Below, piece by piece: positions 16,959-25,416 of a stretch of 64,000 nt of DNA. Source of the stretch: Cupriavidus taiwanensis (lineage in GTDB: Bacteria; Pseudomonadota; Gammaproteobacteria; Burkholderiales; Burkholderiaceae); the NCBI RefSeq assembly GCF_900250115.1, contig NZ_LT984804.1, forward strand, positions 1,627,301-1,691,300, in the 5' to 3' direction. How positions within the stretch are numbered: position 1 is the first letter of the stretch; each line of letters starts with the position of its first letter. A model generated the notes under the pieces. It saw only the letters and a list, made by a program, of their open reading frames with translations, had not been told where the DNA came from and searched no databases. The translations under genes and the position numbers were made by a program.

Positions 16959-18290
16959 ATGGCGCCCTTGCTATTCCAGGTGGAAGACCGCCCCCCACGG
17001 GTGACGACATTCTTGCTCGCGCTCCAGCACCTGCTGGCCGCGCTCGGCGGCATCATCGCGGTGCCGCTGGTGATCGGCGGCGCGCTGCGCCTGCCCTCCG
17101 ACCAGGTGGTGGCGCTGGTCAATGCCGCGCTGCTGGGCTCGGGCATCGTCACCATCATCCAGTGCAAGGGCGTGGGCCCGGTCGGCATCCGCATGCCGTG
17201 CGTGATGGGGACCAGCTTCGCCTTCGTCGGCGCGGCCATCAGCGTGGGCGTCGAGCACGGCGTGGCCGGCATCCTGGGTTCGGCGCTGGCCGGTTCGCTG
17301 GTGATGATCCTGGGCAGCTTCTTCATGCCGGCGATCCGCAAGCTGTTCCCGCATACCGTCACCAGCGTGGTCGTGACCATGATCGGCCTGTCGCTGATCC
17401 CGGTGGCGATCGACTGGGCCGCCGGCGGCCAGGGCAGCAGCCGCTACGGCGCCCCGGGCAACCTGGCGATCGCGGTCGCGGTGCTGGCGCTGGTGGTGGC
17501 GGTGGTGCAGTGGGGCAAGGGCATGCTGTCGGCCTCGGCCATCGTGGTCGGCATTGCCGGCGGCTACCTGCTGTGCCTGGCGCTGGGGCTGGTCGACTTC
17601 ACCCAGTTCCGCCAGGCGCCGGTGTTCGCGGTGCCGCAGCCGCTGCACTTCGGCATGTCGTTCCCGATCTCCGGCATCGTCGCCATGTCGATCGCCTTCC
17701 TGGTCACCATCGTCGAATCGACCGGCACCTTCATGGCGCTGGGCTCGGCCACGCAGCGGCCGGTGTCGGGCAAATGCCTGTCGCGCGGCATCCTGTGCGA
17801 CGGCTTCGGCTCGGCCTTTGCGGCGCTGGTGTGCAGCCCGCCGCTGTCGACCTTCGCGCAGAACGTCGGCGTGGTGTCGCTGACCGGCGTGGCCAGCCGC
17901 CATGTGGTGGCGCTGACCGGCGTGATGCTGCTGCTGGCCGGGCTGTTCCCGGTGCTGGGCGCGCTGGTGGTGACGATCCCGCAGCCGGTGCTCGGCGGCG
18001 CTGGCCTGATGATGTTCGCGATGATCGTCTCGGGTGGCATCCAGATGCTCAGCACGGTGCGGTTCACGCAGCGCAATACGCTGATCGTGGCGGTGTCGAT
18101 CGGCTGCGGCCTGGCCGTGACCTTCCGCCCGGAACTGCTGGCGAAGCTGCCCGCCTTCGTGCATGAGGTGTTCGGCTCCGGCATCACCGTGGGCTCGCTG
18201 TCCGCGGTGTTCCTGAACCTGCTGCTGCCCGGCGGCAAGGAAGCCGCGGCCGACGAAGCCGGCCACGGCACGGTGGGCGAGGCCGCCTGA
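16959..18290 (+). CDS. NCS2-family nucleobase permease (xanthine/uracil type)
   Basis: 443 residues with about 12-14 hydrophobic segments. The ATG at 16959 follows ACAGGAGACTCG, a good ribosome site. LLALQHLLAALGGIIAVPLVIGGAL is the first-helix signature of NCS2 carriers, and FAQNVGVVSLTGVASRHV contains the family signature QNxGVVxLT with the substrate-binding region. It should import a purine or uracil with a proton or sodium. The xanthine branch is slightly favoured by length and motif; I cannot decide. The gene is alone, with a dyad upstream. Confidence 0.88.
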   Translation: MAPLLFQVEDRPPRVTTFLLALQHLLAALGGIIAVPLVIGGALRLPSDQVVALVNAALLGSGIVTIIQCKGVGPVGIRMPCVMGTSFAFVGAAISVGVEHGVAGILGSALAGSLVMILGSFFMPAIRKLFPHTVTSVVVTMIGLSLIPVAIDWAAGGQGSSRYGAPGNLAIAVAVLALVVAVVQWGKGMLSASAIVVGIAGGYLLCLALGLVDFTQFRQAPVFAVPQPLHFGMSFPISGIVAMSIAFLVTIVESTGTFMALGSATQRPVSGKCLSRGILCDGFGSAFAALVCSPPLSTFAQNVGVVSLTGVASRHVVALTGVMLLLAGLFPVLGALVVTIPQPVLGGAGLMMFAMIVSGGIQMLSTVRFTQRNTLIVAVSIGCGLAVTFRPELLAKLPAFVHEVFGSGITVGSLSAVFLNLLLPGGKEAAADEAGHGTVGEAA

Positions 18291-18318
18291 ACGCCATCAC
18301 GCCATCACGCCGGCTGCG

Positions 18319-18894
18319 CTAGTGCGCGCCGGCGGCCACGGTGGGCGTCAGTAACGGGTAGGGATTGATCGCTCCGCCCGCCGTGTAGATGCCATAGTGC
18401 AAGTGCGGCGGCGTGCCGCGCGCGTTGCCGGTGGTGCCCACATACCCCAGCACGGTGCCGGCGGCGATGATGTCGCCGGCGCGCACGCCGGCATACCGGT
18501 CCAGATGGGCGTAGTAGTGCATCTGGCGCCCCGGCCCCATCACCCACACCACGTTTCCTCCCAGCTGGTTGGTGCCGACGCGCGTGACGATGCCCTCGGT
18601 GGCCGACACTACTTCCCGGCCGCGCGGCGCGAAAATGTCGATGCCCTCGTGCTTGCGCCCGCCGGCACGCGCGCCGTGCCAGGTGTCGCGCAGCGCCCTT
18701 GGGCCAACCCCGGCGACCGGCACCGGCAGCGCCGCCGGCGCGGGCCGGGCCGACAGCCGGGCCGCATAGATTGCGCGCTCCAGCGGCGGCTGCAGCCATG
18801 GCCAGGCCAGGCAGCTCAGCCCGATCCACAGCGCCAGCCATGCCAGCCGGCGCACCAGCGCAAGCAAAGGAGGAACGAGACGCGAGGCGGCCAT
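18319..18894 (-). CDS. M23-family peptidoglycan endopeptidase, membrane-anchored
   Basis: 191 residues from the start at 18894; an ATG at 18918 would add eight residues and cannot be excluded. One hydrophobic helix near residues 7-30 anchors it facing the periplasm. The catalytic LytM/M23 domain shows all expected zinc and catalytic motifs: KHEGIDIFAPRG, MHYYAHLDRY and PPHLHYGIY. Such enzymes cut peptide cross-links in peptidoglycan. The gene is convergent with the permease, 28 bp from its stop. Confidence 0.85.
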   Translation of the reverse strand: MAASRLVPPLLALVRRLAWLALWIGLSCLAWPWLQPPLERAIYAARLSARPAPAALPVPVAGVGPRALRDTWHGARAGGRKHEGIDIFAPRGREVVSATEGIVTRVGTNQLGGNVVWVMGPGRQMHYYAHLDRYAGVRAGDIIAAGTVLGYVGTTGNARGTPPHLHYGIYTAGGAINPYPLLTPTVAAGAH

Positions 18895-19041
18895 ATGCCT
18901 TCGACGGCAGCCTGGCATGCGAATTCCCGCCCACGGCCCCCATTATGTGACCCATACAAGCCTTCTTGCCGCCGTGCTGGCCGAACCATCGGCGCCGCGG
19001 CCGGTCATAACTGGACCGTTTTGATTGCAACAGGAGAATCC

Positions 19042-19356
19042 ATGGACTGTCCGGTGTGCCCGCAAACCCAACTCGTGATGTCCGAACGCCAGGGCATCGA
19101 GATCGATTACTGCCCCAAGTGCCGGGGGGTCTGGCTGGACCGGGGCGAACTCGACAAGATCCTGGAGCGTTCGGCGGCGGCAGCCCCGGCGCAGCAGGCC
19201 CCGCTGCAGCCCCCGCAGCAGCAGGCCCCGATGCACAGCGCACCGCGGCAGCAGGGCTACCAGCGCGGCTACGGCGACCATGACCGCGACCGCTATTACG
19301 AGCGCGAGCAGAAGCACTATCGCAAGAAGAGCATCTGGCACGAGCTGTTCGACTAA
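19042..19356 (+). CDS. Zinc-ribbon protein (zf-TFIIB type, COG3809-like)
   Basis: 104 residues with CAGGAGAATC directly before the start. The N-terminal 40 residues form a TFIIB-like zinc ribbon: CPVC near residue 3 and CPKCRGVWLDRGELDKI near residue 28. The middle is Gln/Pro-rich and disordered-looking; the C-terminus (DRDRYYEREQKHYRKKSIWHELFD) is charged and ends in the short helix typical of this family. Function is unknown. A strong bidirectional terminator follows. Confidence 0.8.
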   Translation: MDCPVCPQTQLVMSERQGIEIDYCPKCRGVWLDRGELDKILERSAAAAPAQQAPLQPPQQQAPMHSAPRQQGYQRGYGDHDRDRYYEREQKHYRKKSIWHELFD

Positions 19357-19373
19357 GCCGGCCAGCGTTTGAG

Positions 19374-19401
19374 AAAAAGGGCGACACGGGTCGCCCTTTT
19401 T
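19374..19401. terminator. Bidirectional rho-independent terminator
   Basis: A perfect 12-bp stem (AAAAAGGGCGAC with GTCGCCCTTTTT) and a 4-nt loop. It has a T-tract on both strands and lies between the convergent zinc-ribbon and gamma-glutamyltransferase genes. Confidence 0.9.
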
Positions 19402-19416
19402 CTCGTTTGTGGCCCG

Positions 19417-21168
19417 CTACAGCCCGGCCGCCAGGCCGTCGCCGCGCGGATCGGCCGCGCCATACATCACGCCGGTGACCGGGTCGATCAGGATCGCGCC
19501 GGCGTGGCCCATGGCGTCGGTAAAGGCCTGCACCCGCTTCACCGGATGCCCGCGCCGCGCCAGTTCGGCGGTCACCGCTTCCGGCACGCGGCCCTCGATC
19601 TTGAGGTCGTTCGACGACACGCCCCAGTTGCGCCCATAGAGCAGGCGCGGCGCATTGACCGCGTCCTGCGGCGACATGCCGAAATCGACGATGCGTGTCA
19701 CCAGCGCCGCCTGCGTCTGCGGCTGCCCCTCGCCGCCCATGGTGCCGTAGACCAGGAACGGCTTGCCGTCCTTCAGCAGCAGGGCCGGGTTCAGCGTATG
19801 GAAGGTGCGCTTGCCCGGCGCCAGATGGTTCACGTGCGCGGGATCGAGGGAAAAGAACGCACCGCGGTTCTGCAGCAGCACGCCGGTGCCCCTGGGCACG
19901 ATGCCCGAGCCGAAGTCGTGATAGACGCTCTGGATCATCGACACCACGTTGCCGTCCTGGTCAGCGGTGCCGAACCACACCGTATCGCCGTGCGGATCCA
20001 TCGGCTTCACGTCCGCGCCGGCGCGCAGCATGCTGATGCGACCCGACTGCGCCTGCCCGTGCCGCGACGACAGCAGCCGTTCCAGCGGGATCTGCACGAA
20101 CTCCGGGTCGGCGAGGTAGCGGTCGCGATCGGCAAACGCCTGCTTGGTCGCTTCCACCAGCACGTGGTAGTAATCGGCCGTGCCCTCGCCCAGCGCGCGC
20201 ACGTCGCGCTTGTCAAGGATGTTCAGGATCTCCAGCGAGGCAAACCCTTGCGTATTGGGCGGGACGTTGACGGCCTGGTAGCCGCGGTAGTTCACCGTGA
20301 TCGGCTTGACCCAGTCGGCGCGGTGGCGGGCGAAGTCCGCCTGGGTCAGCACGCCGCCGTGCGCCTGCAGGTCGGCCACGATCTTGCGCGCGATCTCGCC
20401 CTGGTAGAACGCGGCCGCGCCGCCCGACGCAATCTGCCGCAGCGTGCCCGCCAGGTCGGGCTGGCGCAGCGTTTCGCCCATCCGGTAGGCCGACCCGTCC
20501 GGCTTCAGGAAGGTCTGGCGAAAGCCGTCGAAGCGCTGCAAGGCGCGGAATTCCGTGTCGGCCGGATCGAGATTGACGCGGCTCCACGACGCCAGCGACG
20601 CCGACACCGGGAATCCGCCCTCGGCATGCCGGATGGCATCGGCCATCAGCTCCGGCCATGGCAGGCTGCGCCCCATGCCCTGGCGCGCGTACTGGTACGC
20701 CGCTTCCCAGCCGGCGACGGTACCGGGCACCGTGATGGCCGACAGGTAGCCGCGCGCGGGAACCCGGTCGAGTCCATGGTTCCGGTAAAGCGCGATGGTC
20801 GCGTGTTCGCCGGCGCGCCCGCTGGCATTGAGCGCGCGCACCTCGCGCGTGCGGGCGTTGTAGATCAGCCAGAAGGCGTCGCCGCCGATGGAATTCATGT
20901 GCGGGTACACCACCGCGATGGTCGACGCCACCGCGATCGCGGCATCGACCGCATTGCCGCCGTGCTCCAGCGCGCGCAGCCCGGCCTGCGTCGCCAGGCG
21001 GTTGGATGAGGTCACCATGCCGCCGGTGGCCATCGGGTTGAGACAGGCCGAAGGCGTGTCGCAGTACTTGCCGGCTTCGTCGACGGCCGACGCCGGCGCG
21101 GCGGCCAGCGTCAGTGCCGAGCACATGCCGGCCAGGCGCAGAGCGGTGAAGAATCTTGTGCGATGCAT
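19417..21168 (-). CDS. ggt: Gamma-glutamyltransferase
   Basis: 583 residues, the usual precursor length. A signal peptide ends near AAAPASA (residue 28), so the enzyme is periplasmic. The precursor should cleave itself before Thr396 in GDTVWFGTADQDGN, giving large and small subunits. GGNAVDAAIAVAS, the NSIGGDAFWLIYN stretch and GTMGGEGQPQTQ are family signatures. It hydrolyses glutathione and other gamma-glutamyl compounds or transfers the glutamyl group. The start at 21168 has AGGGAG upstream. An AraC-type regulator is divergent, with nested dyads between them. Confidence 0.92.
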   Translation of the reverse strand: MHRTRFFTALRLAGMCSALTLAAAPASAVDEAGKYCDTPSACLNPMATGGMVTSSNRLATQAGLRALEHGGNAVDAAIAVASTIAVVYPHMNSIGGDAFWLIYNARTREVRALNASGRAGEHATIALYRNHGLDRVPARGYLSAITVPGTVAGWEAAYQYARQGMGRSLPWPELMADAIRHAEGGFPVSASLASWSRVNLDPADTEFRALQRFDGFRQTFLKPDGSAYRMGETLRQPDLAGTLRQIASGGAAAFYQGEIARKIVADLQAHGGVLTQADFARHRADWVKPITVNYRGYQAVNVPPNTQGFASLEILNILDKRDVRALGEGTADYYHVLVEATKQAFADRDRYLADPEFVQIPLERLLSSRHGQAQSGRISMLRAGADVKPMDPHGDTVWFGTADQDGNVVSMIQSVYHDFGSGIVPRGTGVLLQNRGAFFSLDPAHVNHLAPGKRTFHTLNPALLLKDGKPFLVYGTMGGEGQPQTQAALVTRIVDFGMSPQDAVNAPRLLYGRNWGVSSNDLKIEGRVPEAVTAELARRGHPVKRVQAFTDAMGHAGAILIDPVTGVMYGAADPRGDGLAAGL

Positions 21169-21271
21169 CGCAGGCTCCCTGGGTAACACAGCGAAGTTGC
21201 ATGCCGGAGCGGAGGCAACCGGCACGAGCGGTAGAGCGGATTGCCCGGATTGTCTTGCGGGGCGAGCGCAA

Positions 21272-21300
21272 GTTAGCCTGCGCCAGACAATCTGGCTAAC
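21272..21300. promoter_or_regulatory. Nested inverted repeats between ggt and the AraC gene
   Basis: Outer arms GTTAGCC and GGCTAAC enclose a 15-bp centre. A second dyad GCCAGA-CAA-TCTGGC (21282-21296) overlaps the right part. The site lies in the 223-bp divergent region and is a candidate operator for the AraC-type protein. Confidence 0.5.
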
Positions 21301-21391
21301 GGCAAAGTCGCGTCCGCTGTCGCCAATCGGACATGCGCCGCGGCGTTGCCCGTATCGCCAGCCACCGCAGACCCACCACCACCGGACCCGC

Positions 21392-22189
21392 ATGCCTGCA
21401 CACGACCCCGGCCTGCGCGCGCTCGCGCGGCTGCCCCGCCCGCTGTATGGCCATATCGAAGCCTTGCCCAACCGCGTGCTGGGCTACCGCCACCGCCACC
21501 CCTGGTGCCAGTTCGCCTATGCCCTGCAGGGCGTGCTCGAGGTGTGGACCGACCGCGGGCGCTTTGTCGCGCCACCGCAGTGGGCGGTATGGATTCCGGC
21601 CGGCGTGGCGCACCGCGTGCGCTGCGCGCCGGGCACGCGCATCCGCAGCCTCTACCTCGATCACAGCGTGTGCGCGGCGGCGCGGGCCCGTTGCCGGGTG
21701 CTGACGGTCAGCCCGCTGCTGCGCGAGCTGATTCGCACCTTCAGCCACCTGCCGGCCGAATACGATGAGGATGGCGCCGACGGGCGCCTGGCACGCGTGC
21801 TGATCGACCAGCTTGGTGCCGCGCCCGAAGTGGAATTCATGCTGCCGCTGCCGGCCGACCCGCGCGTGCGCCTGGTCTGCAATGGCCTGCAGCGCCAAGC
21901 CGACCGCGATACCAGCCTGACCGCGTGGAGCGCGCGGCTGGCGGTCTCGGGCAAGACCCTGACGCGGCTGTTCCAGCGCGAAACCGGGTTGACCTTCCGC
22001 GCCTGGCGCCAGCGGCTGCGACTGCTCGACGCGGTGCCCCGGCTGGAGCGCGGCGAAGCCGTCACCGAGGTCGCGCTGGATTGCGGCTATGAATCGCTGT
22101 CGGCGTTTATCGCGGCCTTCCGCCGGCTCTACAACATGACGCCGGGAGAGCTGTCGCGCGCCAACCGCGTCATTCCCGCCAGCGGTTAG
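21392..22189 (+). CDS. AraC-family transcriptional regulator with N-terminal cupin domain
   Basis: 265 residues. The N-terminal half has a cupin pattern: HRHPWCQFAYALQGVLEV, then WAVWIPAGVAHRV, which holds the His and Gly residues of the barrel. The C-terminal half is a two-helix-turn-helix AraC domain (TAWSARLAVSGKTLTRLFQRE and VTEVALDCGYESLSAFIAAFRRLYNMTPG). It resembles the group of short AraC regulators such as NimR. The divergent ggt gene is the likely target. The start at 21392 is inferred from domain start; the ribosome site is weak. Confidence 0.85.
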   Translation: MPAHDPGLRALARLPRPLYGHIEALPNRVLGYRHRHPWCQFAYALQGVLEVWTDRGRFVAPPQWAVWIPAGVAHRVRCAPGTRIRSLYLDHSVCAAARARCRVLTVSPLLRELIRTFSHLPAEYDEDGADGRLARVLIDQLGAAPEVEFMLPLPADPRVRLVCNGLQRQADRDTSLTAWSARLAVSGKTLTRLFQRETGLTFRAWRQRLRLLDAVPRLERGEAVTEVALDCGYESLSAFIAAFRRLYNMTPGELSRANRVIPASG

Positions 22190-22198
22190 CGAGCGCGG

Positions 22199-23857
22199 TC
22201 AGGCCCGCGTGCGGTGGCGCCGCGCCGCCTCCGCCGCGGCATCGCGCAACGCCGGCGGCAGCGCGCGCAACTCGGCCGCGAAGAAGGCCCGCTCCGCGGG
22301 CCGCAGCGCGGGAAGCTGCCGGGCAAGCCGCTCCACCGCGGCACACGCGGCGGCGGTGGCGCCCTGCTCATGGGTCAGGTACCAGGCCGATTCCAGCAGC
22401 AGGTTGGCCAGTTGCAGCGGCGCCAGCCTGACGTGGCCGGCGTCGTGGTCCTCCAGCGCGAACGCAGCCACCGCCGACCAGCGCACGAAGCCCCTGGCCG
22501 GCGCAAACGGCGCATGGAACGGCCGCAGCGCCTCGACCGCGTCGGCCACGGAAAGCGGCCGCTGGCGGCGGAACACGGCCAGGCTGTCGCTGGCGCTGGC
22601 CGGGCGGTCCAGCGGCGGCGCATCGGGGCCGCAGCTGCCGCGCGCGATGCGCAGCAGGAAGATCGCATTCCAAGCCGTGCCGCCGCCGACCCCGAAGCGG
22701 TCGCAGATCCATTCCGACAGCCCCAGCCAGCGCATCGCCTGGCGCTGCACGGCGCTGGCGGACAGGCTGCGCCCGGCATCGATCAGCCCATGGCGCCAGA
22801 ACAGCCACAGGCTCAGCCCGATATTGGCCGCGGCATGCTGCACGGCATCGACCGAATCAGCCTCGTAGGCGGCCTGCAGCGCGCCCGAGAACGCGTCCAG
22901 CGCGCGCTCCGCCGCCGTCGCCGCGCCCGCATGCGCGGGGCGCATGGCATCGGCCTTGAGCAACAGCGCGTCGAGGTTCAGCACCTCGAAACGCACGCGC
23001 GGGTTGTAGCGCACCACCAGGCGCAGCACGGCATCGGCGTGCAGGTGCTCCAGCCCGGCGCGCGCGCCGTCGCCGTCGCCGCGCGTATAGCGCTCCCAGG
23101 CGCGCACCACCTGCGCCATGGCCTGGAACGCCGGCGTGGCCGCGCCGGCATCCGCTGCATGCGCCAGCTTGTCGAAACGCCGCAGCGCGGCGCGGCTCTG
23201 GTCCAGGCGCCCGCTTCGGCGCCAGGCCTGGCTTTCCTTGAGCAGCGACAAGGCCCGCTGGAAGCCATCGCCGGCCAGCCGGCGCGCCGCGCCGAAGGAC
23301 TCGGCCACGGCGAAGCCGTGGGCGCCGGCATGGCCGTCCTGCGCGCTGCGCATGGCCTGCGTCAGCTCGCTCCAGTAGGCCATGTCGCGCATCACGTAAC
23401 CGGTGGCATCCGCTTGCCCCGGCGGCATCGGCTGCGCGCCGGCAGGAAAGCCGAAATGGCGCGCCAGCGCAACTGGGCCCAGCGTGCGTCCGTTGGCGAT
23501 AAAGCGCAGCCGGCGCGCGCTGGCTGCCGTCAGCCAGAACGGCCCGCGGCTGCGCTGCGCCGGGTTGGCCGCGGCCGGATCGCGCGCGCGGTCCGCGCCC
23601 CACCCCATCACGACGCCCCAGCTTGCGAAGTCTGCAAACGCGCGCGACACCAGCATGCGCAGGTTGGCCGCCGTGGGAAACGCGCTGCGTACCGCGGCGG
23701 CGGGGACCACGCCGTCGCCGCTGCGATGCGCATGCCAGGCGCGCGCGAGCAGCCAGACCGACTGGTAGCGCGCGGGCCGGCCCGCGACCCGGTAGGGACT
23801 CGACACGTCGACATGGATAGTGGCAGGTGAAGCGGGCATCGTTCTGGAACCAGGCAT
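22199..23857 (-). CDS. Large protein of unknown function, divergent from the beta-lactamase gene
   Basis: 552 residues (546 if the second Met at 23839 is used). I do not recognise a family. The first 110 residues look like a winged-helix DNA-binding domain (YQSVWLLARAWHAHRSGDGVVPAAAVRSAF, ANLRMLVSRAFADF). The remaining 430 residues are Ala/Leu-rich helices in a repeat-like pattern (RALSLLKESQAWRRSGRLDQSRAALRRFDKLAHAAD), reminiscent of TPR-type solenoids. No signal peptide or membrane helix is seen. The layout, a possible DNA-binding protein 127 bp from an OXA gene on the other strand, hints at regulation, but that is a guess. Confidence 0.6.
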   Translation of the reverse strand: MPGSRTMPASPATIHVDVSSPYRVAGRPARYQSVWLLARAWHAHRSGDGVVPAAAVRSAFPTAANLRMLVSRAFADFASWGVVMGWGADRARDPAAANPAQRSRGPFWLTAASARRLRFIANGRTLGPVALARHFGFPAGAQPMPPGQADATGYVMRDMAYWSELTQAMRSAQDGHAGAHGFAVAESFGAARRLAGDGFQRALSLLKESQAWRRSGRLDQSRAALRRFDKLAHAADAGAATPAFQAMAQVVRAWERYTRGDGDGARAGLEHLHADAVLRLVVRYNPRVRFEVLNLDALLLKADAMRPAHAGAATAAERALDAFSGALQAAYEADSVDAVQHAAANIGLSLWLFWRHGLIDAGRSLSASAVQRQAMRWLGLSEWICDRFGVGGGTAWNAIFLLRIARGSCGPDAPPLDRPASASDSLAVFRRQRPLSVADAVEALRPFHAPFAPARGFVRWSAVAAFALEDHDAGHVRLAPLQLANLLLESAWYLTHEQGATAAACAAVERLARQLPALRPAERAFFAAELRALPPALRDAAAEAARRHRTRA

Positions 23858-23984
23858 CAGGGGCGACGCCCGCCATGTTACGCAAGTTACAGGGCATGCG
23901 GTTGGCGCTGCGCTGGCCCTCTCCTATGCTGCGCATCACGGTCCGGGCCCGGATTGTCATTCCCTTAACTTCCCACGCACAACC

Positions 23985-24824
23985 ATGAACCCTCGTCTTG
24001 CCCGTCTGCTGACACCGCTGGCCTTCGGCCTTGGCCTGCTTGCCGCGCACCTGCCCGCGCTGGCCGCGCCCAAGGAAGCGCCGCTCGACGCCGCGGCACT
24101 GTTCCGCCAGGCCGATACCACCGGCACCATGGTGATCTACGACCTGCGGCGCGAGCGCATGCTGACCTACAACCCGGCCCGCGCCGCCACGCCTTATTCT
24201 CCGGCATCGACCTTCAAGATCATGAACTCCCTGATCGGCCTCGAGACCGGCGCGGTCGCCGACGTCGACCACGACAAGCTGCCGTGGGACGGCAAGGTCT
24301 GGCTGGTCGGCGGCAAGGCCGTGCTGCCCGAGGCCTGCAACGCCGACGTGCCGCTGCGCGTGGCCCTGCCCAACTCCTGCGTGCCGGCCTACCAGGCGCT
24401 GGCGCGCCGGGTCGGCAGCGCGGCCTACCAGCGCTACCTGACCGCCTCGCACTATGGCAATGCCGATAGCTCCGGGCCGGTGGACCGCTTCTGGCTGAAC
24501 GGCAGGCTGCAGATCACCGCCTACCAGCAGATCGATTTCCTGAAGGGCCTGGTGCGGCGCACCCTGCCGTTCTCGCCCGCCACCTTCAGTGCCGTGGACG
24601 ACATCACCGTGCTGGAGCGCACCGCCGACTACACCCTCCACGCCAAGACCGGCTGGGCCGATTCGGCCAGGCCGGCGGTGGGCTGGCTGGTGGGCTGGGT
24701 CGAGCGCGGCAACGATGCTTACCTGTTCGCCCTCAATCTGGACCTGCTGCGGGCGGAGCATGCCAAGGCGCGGATGGAGATTGCACGGGCGGCGCTGCGC
24801 AAGGCGGGGGCGTTGCCGGAGTGA
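23985..24824 (+). CDS. Class D (OXA-type) beta-lactamase
   Basis: 279 residues. A signal peptide ends near LPALA (about residue 27). All class D motifs are present: the active-site STFK at residues 75-78, SCV at 131-133, YGN at 157-159, WLNG around 170 and KTG at 221-223. The preserved KTGW and YGN forms point to a working serine enzyme. It should hydrolyse penicillins in the periplasm; the spectrum cannot be read from sequence. ATG 23985 is the start of the signal peptide. It resembles chromosomal OXA enzymes of Ralstonia and Cupriavidus, not a mobile cassette: no attC site or integrase is visible. Confidence 0.92.
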   Translation: MNPRLARLLTPLAFGLGLLAAHLPALAAPKEAPLDAAALFRQADTTGTMVIYDLRRERMLTYNPARAATPYSPASTFKIMNSLIGLETGAVADVDHDKLPWDGKVWLVGGKAVLPEACNADVPLRVALPNSCVPAYQALARRVGSAAYQRYLTASHYGNADSSGPVDRFWLNGRLQITAYQQIDFLKGLVRRTLPFSPATFSAVDDITVLERTADYTLHAKTGWADSARPAVGWLVGWVERGNDAYLFALNLDLLRAEHAKARMEIARAALRKAGALPE

Positions 24825-24946
24825 AATGCTGCGAAGGACCCTTGCTGTTTCAAGGACCGGTGCGCTTGGCCTGATGGCCATGGGTAAAGGCTCAGCTTGA
24901 AAGGCCCATGACTACACGACCTCAAATGCAGTAACGGCTCACTGAT

Positions 24947-24977
24947 TTGACGGTGCCATGGCACCGTCAATTTCTTT
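24947..24977 (+). terminator. Rho-independent terminator after the beta-lactamase gene
   Basis: A perfect 24-bp palindrome (arms TTGACGGTGC and GCACCGTCAA around CATG) is followed by TTTCTTT. It lies 122 bp after the OXA stop and touches the stop of the opposite-strand HNH frame, so it may serve both. Confidence 0.8.
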
Positions 24978-25416
24978 ACTTTCCCGGCTTGCACTTTATC
25001 AATGCGACCAGCTTAGCGTTATCAAACACCCATACGGCGTGCCACCTTCTCCGCCGCATGAGTCGCTGCACATGCTCTTTGTGATTGATTGGATCGCGCG
25101 CCGGCTTTCTGCGGTGCCGCAGCGCATTGCAATAGTGGCAAGCCGCGACGATATTGCGGCTCGAATCACGGCCGTCATCGACACGAGCATGCAGATGCTC
25201 CGCCGTCCATTGAAGCTGCAGTGCCTGTTTTCGTGAGAGTCCAAATTCAGCAAGAAAGCCGATTTTAGGATTGCGCTGATTTACCGCTGAGCATTGGATC
25301 TCTAGTTTGACTCGGCCGGCGGTTCCCGCGTCGCCCAACCCTGCGCGTCGCGGAATCCGCCCGCACCCGAGCAACGGGACGGCCAAGACCGTCCCCCTTC
25401 CAGAGGTGAAATCCAA
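24976..25416 (-). CDS. HNH-endonuclease-like protein, N-terminus uncertain or lost
   Basis: The part from about 25270 down to the stop resembles small HNH nuclease-like proteins: TAEHLHARVDDGRDSSRNIVAACHYCNALRHRR and a C-terminal VQRLMRRRRWH. The HLHAR His, the N of RNIVAACHYCN and the CHYC pair form the HNH core. No ATG or clear ribosome site precedes the domain; the only open start is a TTG at 25416, inside the leader of the divergent lipoprotein gene, and the first 35 residues read like non-coding sequence. The first zinc-ligand Cys pair seen in many relatives is missing. It may be a decayed gene. GC content is lower than that of its neighbours. Confidence 0.45.
   Translation of the reverse strand: MDFTSGRGTVLAVPLLGCGRIPRRAGLGDAGTAGRVKLEIQCSAVNQRNPKIGFLAEFGLSRKQALQLQWTAEHLHARVDDGRDSSRNIVAACHYCNALRHRRKPARDPINHKEHVQRLMRRRRWHAVWVFDNAKLVALIKCKPGK

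Noticed and set aside
23985..24824. Mobile OXA cassette
   Set aside because: No integrase, attC site or insertion sequence was seen; codon use matches the neighbours.
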